Below, piece by piece: positions 6,994-9,874 of a stretch of DNA of 9,874 bases. Each line of letters starts with the position of its first letter. Positions within the stretch are counted from its first letter, which is position 1. The stretch is taken from assembly GCA_002336765.1 (NCBI GenBank), contig DDES01000015.1:1-9874 (forward strand), read 5' to 3'. A program made the position numbers and the translations under genes. The DNA comes from Novosphingobium sp. UBA1948. Its GTDB lineage: Bacteria; Pseudomonadota; Alphaproteobacteria; Sphingomonadales; Sphingomonadaceae. Below the pieces are notes generated by a model. That model ran no database searches, was not told where the DNA came from, and saw only the letters and a program-made list of their open reading frames with translations.

Positions 6994-7018
6994 GGGGCAA
7001 GATTACACGCATCGCCCC
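6994..7018 (-). repeat. Hairpin in the hflC-protease gap
   Basis: Read on the - strand, GGGGCGAT (7018-7011) can pair with ATC-TT-GCCCC (7003-6994), with a two-base bulge and a 7-base loop. No T-tract follows, so it is unlikely to be a full terminator. It may be an mRNA processing or attenuation point between hflC and the downstream protease gene. Confidence 0.3.
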
Positions 7019-7040
7019 TGAACGGAAATTGAATGGGAGC

Positions 7041-7916
7041 CTATTTGCCCCCGCCGCGGAACTGGCGCAGATAATCGTTGTCCGGCGTCAGCACGATGGT
7101 GGTCTGCCCCTTGGCATCCTTGTTGGCAAAGGTGGTGCGATAGGAGGTCATCGCGCGATAGAAGTCGTAGAAGGCGGGGTCCTTGCCATAGGCATCGGCA
7201 TAGGTCTTGGCGGCGGAGGCCTCGGCCTCGCCACGGATGATCTGCGCCTGCTTCTGGCCCTGCGCGCGGATGGTGGTAGCCTCCTGCTCGCGGGCGGCTT
7301 CCATACGGGCAAAGGCACGCTCGAGCGGGCTGCCTTGCGGCAGATCGGCGCGTTTGATGCGCACGTCGATCACCTGCGCGCCATATTCGCGTGCCTCGGC
7401 ATCCAACGCTTGCCGCACCTGTTCCATCACCGCGCCGCGTTCGGGCGTCAGCAGCGACTGGAAGGGATGGCTGGCCAGCCCCTGCCGCAGCGTGGAATTG
7501 AGGATCGGCTGGAGCTGCTCCTGAACCCTGTCGGCGGTGCCCGCCGTGCGCACCATTTTCACCGGATCGATGATGCGGAAACGGGCATAGGCATCCACTT
7601 CCAGTCGCTGCTGGTCGGAGGAATTGACGATCTGTGGCTGCATGTCGAGATCCAGCACGCGACGGTCGATACGCACCAGCGTCTCGAAAAAGGGGATGCG
7701 CAGCGACAGGCCCGCGCCGGTCACGCCGTAATCGACGCCGGGCTTGTAGCGGTTGATGACGCGCACCGGATCGCCCATGCGCATCACCACCGCCTGCTGG
7801 GCCTCGGGCACCTCGACCACGGCGGTCATGGCCACCAGCGTCAGGCCGATCACGCCCGCTGCCACCAGCTTCTCGCGCGGGCCATAGGGGGGCAAGAGGA
7901 AGTCCATCAGGCTCAT
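7041..7916 (-). CDS. hflC: Protease modulator HflC (SPFH/band-7 protein)
   Basis: 291-residue partner of HflK. The HflK-HflC complex surrounds the membrane AAA protease FtsH and restrains or directs its degradation of membrane proteins. A single N-terminal transmembrane anchor (about 17-34) is followed by the SPFH domain, beginning VPEAQQAVVMRMG (36-48) and including the PGVDYGV...RIPFFETLVRIDRRVLDLD block (59-91), VDAYARFRI (107-115) and VIDVRIKRADLP (182-193). A long charged/alanine-rich helix (about 196-245, MEAAREQEATTIRAQGQKQA) matches the coiled coil of the family. It ends in a periplasmic tail, YLRQFRGGGK. Length is close to the E. coli protein. The ATG overlaps the hflK stop as ATGA, and a GGGAGG site inside the end of hflK (7928-7923) is 6 bases upstream, indicating translational coupling. 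An alternative ATG three codons in is less well placed. Confidence 0.96.
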   Translation of the reverse strand: MSLMDFLLPPYGPREKLVAAGVIGLTLVAMTAVVEVPEAQQAVVMRMGDPVRVINRYKPGVDYGVTGAGLSLRIPFFETLVRIDRRVLDLDMQPQIVNSSDQQRLEVDAYARFRIIDPVKMVRTAGTADRVQEQLQPILNSTLRQGLASHPFQSLLTPERGAVMEQVRQALDAEAREYGAQVIDVRIKRADLPQGSPLERAFARMEAAREQEATTIRAQGQKQAQIIRGEAEASAAKTYADAYGKDPAFYDFYRAMTSYRTTFANKDAKGQTTIVLTPDNDYLRQFRGGGK

Positions 7917-9067
7917 TGCGCGCCTCCCTGCTGGGCGTCGGGCGCCACCAGCGTCTTTTTCTGGATCGCGGGCAAGGGCAGATAGGAGGTCATGCCGCTC
8001 GACGGGGCGATAACCTTGTCGTTGTTCATCAAAACGCGCTCCATCGTCTCGTAATACAGACGGCGGCGGGTGACATCGGGCGCCAGCTTGTATTGCGCAT
8101 AGATCTGGTTGAACTGCGCGGCATCGGCCTCGGCCAAAGCCTTGACCTGCTGGGCATAGGCCTGCGCGTTGGAGACATCGCGGTTATAGTCCTGCTGGGC
8201 GGCCTGCACATTCTGGAACGCGCCATTGACCTTGGCCGGCGGGTCGGCCTTCTTGATGTCCACCCCCTGAATGTTGATCCCCGCGCGATAGGCGTCGAGC
8301 ACGGCCTGCATGCGCTGGCGCACATGGGCTTCGATCTCGCCGCGCCCCGAGCCGTTCATCACATCGGCCAGCTTCACTTCGGCCACACTGGCGCGCATGG
8401 CGGCTTCGGCCACTTCGCGCACGGTGCCCTCGGGGTCTTTCATCTGGAAACTGTATTGCTTCAGGTTCTTGATGTTCCACCGCACGATATAGGACAGATC
8501 GACCAGACTCTGGTCGCCGGCCAGCATCAGGTTTTCCGTCTCGCCCTCGGGCACGGAAATGCGGTTGATCGAGGTGACCGCCTCCACCCGCACCCGCTGG
8601 AACGGCCAGGGCGCGGTCAGGTTCATGCCCGGCCCGATTGTGTGGTCATATTTGCCGAAAGTGGTTACAATGCCCTCCTCGTTGGAGGATAGCTGGTGGC
8701 TGGAGGATACTGCCACCCACAGCAGCGCAAGTCCGCCCAGCACCAGAGGGGTCCAGCTCTTGCCATCGGGCCGCTGCGGCACGCGGAAGGAAGGCCCGCG
8801 TGGCGGCACCGGCCCGCCGCCACCGGCCCCGCGCTGGCGGAACAGGTCTTCCAGACTGGCGGGACGGCGCGGGCCACCGCTGCCGCCATTGCCGCCGGTC
8901 ACGGGCGGTTGCCAGGGGTTGCGCGGGCCGGAGGGTTTGCCGCCGTCCTTGCCACCATCCTTGTCGGGGGCGTGGTCGCCACCGTCTTCGCTCGTCAAGA
9001 CAACGGGAGAGGCAGGCGCAGGCGCCGTCGTTTTCTCCCAACCCAACCATCGTGTGATGCTTTTCAT
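7913..9067 (-). CDS. hflK: FtsH protease activity modulator HflK (SPFH/band-7 protein)
   Basis: 384 residues from ATG 9067. It is the HflC partner, inserted in the inner membrane with most of the protein in the periplasm. The N-terminal cytoplasmic part (about 20-100) is rich in Gly, Pro and Asp (PWQPPVTGGNGGSGG, SLEDLFRQRG), as in HflK proteins. A transmembrane helix covers about 105-121. The SPFH domain follows: SNEEGIVTTFGKY (128-140), GPGMNLTAPWPFQRVRVEAV (145-164), MLAGDQSLVDLSYIVRWNIK (181-200) and the hallmark DPPAKVNGAFQNVQAAQQD (275-293), then a helical AQAYAQQVKALAEADAAQF stretch. The same frame can start at TTG 9076, but that codon overlaps a likely -10 element. No Shine-Dalgarno sequence is visible before either codon, which fits a leaderless mRNA. 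It is the first gene of the hflK-hflC-protease unit and is divergent from mrp. Confidence 0.93.
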   Translation of the reverse strand: MKSITRWLGWEKTTAPAPASPVVLTSEDGGDHAPDKDGGKDGGKPSGPRNPWQPPVTGGNGGSGGPRRPASLEDLFRQRGAGGGGPVPPRGPSFRVPQRPDGKSWTPLVLGGLALLWVAVSSSHQLSSNEEGIVTTFGKYDHTIGPGMNLTAPWPFQRVRVEAVTSINRISVPEGETENLMLAGDQSLVDLSYIVRWNIKNLKQYSFQMKDPEGTVREVAEAAMRASVAEVKLADVMNGSGRGEIEAHVRQRMQAVLDAYRAGINIQGVDIKKADPPAKVNGAFQNVQAAQQDYNRDVSNAQAYAQQVKALAEADAAQFNQIYAQYKLAPDVTRRRLYYETMERVLMNNDKVIAPSSGMTSYLPLPAIQKKTLVAPDAQQGGAQ

Positions 9068-9075
9068 AGAGATCA

Positions 9076-9104
9076 ACTATAGGAGCGCCCGCGCGAATTA
9101 ACAG
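9076..9104 (-). promoter_or_regulatory. Predicted sigma-70-type promoter of hflK
   Basis: On the - strand, TATAGT (9081-9076) matches the TATAAT consensus at five of six positions. CTGTTA (9104-9099), with the optimal 17-base spacing, matches TTGACA weakly (three of six). Transcription would start 6-9 bases after the -10 element, at or next to the A of ATG 9067, giving a leaderless mRNA. The hexamers are seen; promoter activity is inferred. Confidence 0.5.
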
Positions 9105-9141
9105 GGGGCGGCCGACGCCTGTACCGCATATTTCGCCAGCT

Positions 9142-9162
9142 CTATGTCGATCCTATGCCGAT
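9142..9162. repeat. Direct repeat with 11-base period in the hflK-mrp divergent region
   Basis: CTATGTCGAT (9142-9151) and CTATGCCGAT (9153-9162) differ at one base and start 11 bases apart, about one helical turn. A CCTAT...ATAGG inverted pair (9152-9156 / 9170-9174) overlaps the second copy. Placed between divergent genes, this could be a binding site for a regulator of either, but two short copies can arise by chance. Elsewhere in 9077-9254 I see no further clear element except the hflK promoter and an AAGGAA before mrp. Confidence 0.35.
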
Positions 9163-9254
9163 ACGGTGGATAGGGTGCAATTTCCGCCTCGAAACCGCTA
9201 TGCTTTCCCTGCTAGGGCGGTCGGGCATTCAGAAGTAAGGAAGCTCTTTCTCCC

Positions 9255-9874
9255 ATGTCCGATACCGATGCTCTCAAAGCGCTGCTGCCCGCCGATCTGG
9301 CCGCGCGCGTGCAATCCCTGCGGCTGGCCGATGGCGTGGTGACGGCGGTGGTGGACGGGGCCGGCGCTGATGTCGCTGCGCTCGAGACGCAGGTGAAGGA
9401 CGCGCTGGGCAAGGGGCAAGGGGTGCGCGAAGTGCGCGTGGGCGTGGTGGCCGACCGCGTAGCCCCGCCCAAAGGGCCGCTCATCCTTGCGGTCGGATCG
9501 GGCAAGGGCGGCGTGGGCAAATCGACGCTCTCGGCCAATCTGGCGGTGGGTCTGGCGCGGCTGGGGGTAAAGGTCGGCCTTGTTGATGCCGACATCTATG
9601 GCCCCAGCCAGCCCCGCCTGTTCGACAATGAGGGCATCAAGCCCAAGGCCAAGGACAGCAAGATGTTTCCCGTGCCCAGCCGCTATGGCGTGGGTGTGCT
9701 GTCCACCGGCCATCTGATCGAGGACGGGCGCGCGATTGCATGGCGCGGTCCGATGGCCTCGGGCGCGCTGGGGCAATTGATCGACGCGCATTGGGGCGAT
9801 GTCGAATTGCTGGTGATCGACCTGCCGCCGGGCACCGGCGATGTGCAACTCACCATGATCCAGAAGCACAAGCC
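9255..9874 (+). CDS. mrp: Mrp/ApbC-type Fe-S carrier P-loop ATPase (3' end outside the window)
   Basis: 206 complete codons are present and the frame is open to the window edge. The family (Mrp/ApbC/Nbp35) binds an Fe-S cluster as a homodimer and delivers it to apo-proteins. Residues 1-67 are a shortened version of the N-terminal MIP18/DUF59 domain (GVREVRVGV at 56-64 is its end). The ATPase domain starts with PLILAVGSGKGGVGKST, a deviant Walker A with signature Lys84 and P-loop Lys89. It continues with VDADIYGPSQPRL (switch I, 110-122), IAWRGPMASGALGQLI (161-176) and Walker B LLVIDLPPGTGD (185-196). The C-terminal CxxC cluster-binding motif would lie beyond the window. ATG 9255 is the only suitable start; AAGGAA (9237-9242) is 12 bases upstream, rather far. 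It is divergent from hflK with 187 bases between the two start codons. Confidence 0.95.
   Translation, partial: MSDTDALKALLPADLAARVQSLRLADGVVTAVVDGAGADVAALETQVKDALGKGQGVREVRVGVVADRVAPPKGPLILAVGSGKGGVGKSTLSANLAVGLARLGVKVGLVDADIYGPSQPRLFDNEGIKPKAKDSKMFPVPSRYGVGVLSTGHLIEDGRAIAWRGPMASGALGQLIDAHWGDVELLVIDLPPGTGDVQLTMIQKHK

Noticed and set aside
6010..7985. Two long plus-strand open frames (6010-6984 and 6882-7985) opposite the Do protease and hflC
   Set aside because: Same explanation: they mirror genes with complete catalytic or SPFH motifs, and their translations are low-complexity Arg/His/Gly/Ala sequences without family marks.
9191..9204. GAAAC...TATGCT before mrp as an EcfG or sigma-70 promoter
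   Set aside because: There is no CGTT at the spacing needed for an EcfG-type promoter, and the best -35 candidate (GTGCAA, 18 bases before TATGCT) matches only three of six positions.
1..9874. tRNA, rRNA, CRISPR array, insertion sequence or prophage
   Set aside because: Nearly all sequence is explained by conserved protein genes; the gaps are under 190 bases and show no cloverleaf-like or repeat-spacer pattern and no transposase or integrase fragment.

Overview
The window is GC-rich and densely coding. Its protein sequences and gene order (Mrp-type ATPase / hflK-hflC-Do protease / class A penicillin-binding protein) look like an alphaproteobacterium of the Sphingomonadales, probably a Novosphingobium- or Sphingomonas-like organism. 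That assignment is recall of family resemblance, not a search. I found no mobile element, CRISPR array, tRNA, rRNA or prophage gene, and no gene-free stretch longer than about 180 bases. The content is mostly housekeeping. I see no convincing undescribed multi-gene system, and the findings are local oddities.

Layout. On the + strand, 3-980 is a nitronate monooxygenase/FabK-like flavoprotein. It is followed 32 bases later by a short SDR-like protein (1013-1516) that lacks the SDR active site, and then by an intrinsic terminator (1542-1574). A leader with two inverted repeats precedes a dienelactone-hydrolase-family protein with a Tat-like N-terminus (1691-2566). Next come msrB (2645-3061) and a 684-residue class A (PBP1A-type) penicillin-binding protein (3160-5214). 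A strong bidirectional terminator (5345-5382) separates it from the convergent minus-strand genes.

On the - strand, read right to left, hflK (9067-7913) overlaps hflC (7916-7041) by four bases. After a 110-base gap comes a Do/DegP-family periplasmic serine protease (6930-5401). These three form a membrane/periplasmic protein quality-control cluster. HflK and HflC form the SPFH complex that modulates the FtsH protease, and the Do protease handles misfolded envelope proteins. Divergently from hflK, the + strand enters an Mrp/ApbC-type Fe-S carrier P-loop ATPase at 9255, which runs off the window end. It is open at its 3' end, so a search for closed reading frames would miss it.

Together the right-hand half is about envelope and protein maintenance: peptidoglycan synthesis, periplasmic proteolysis, FtsH modulation, methionine sulfoxide repair and Fe-S delivery. 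The left end holds two or three less-characterised metabolic enzymes. The most interesting points are the active-site-less SDR-like protein, a probable leaderless hflK transcript, the structured leader of the hydrolase gene, and an MsrB with Ser in place of the usual resolving Cys.
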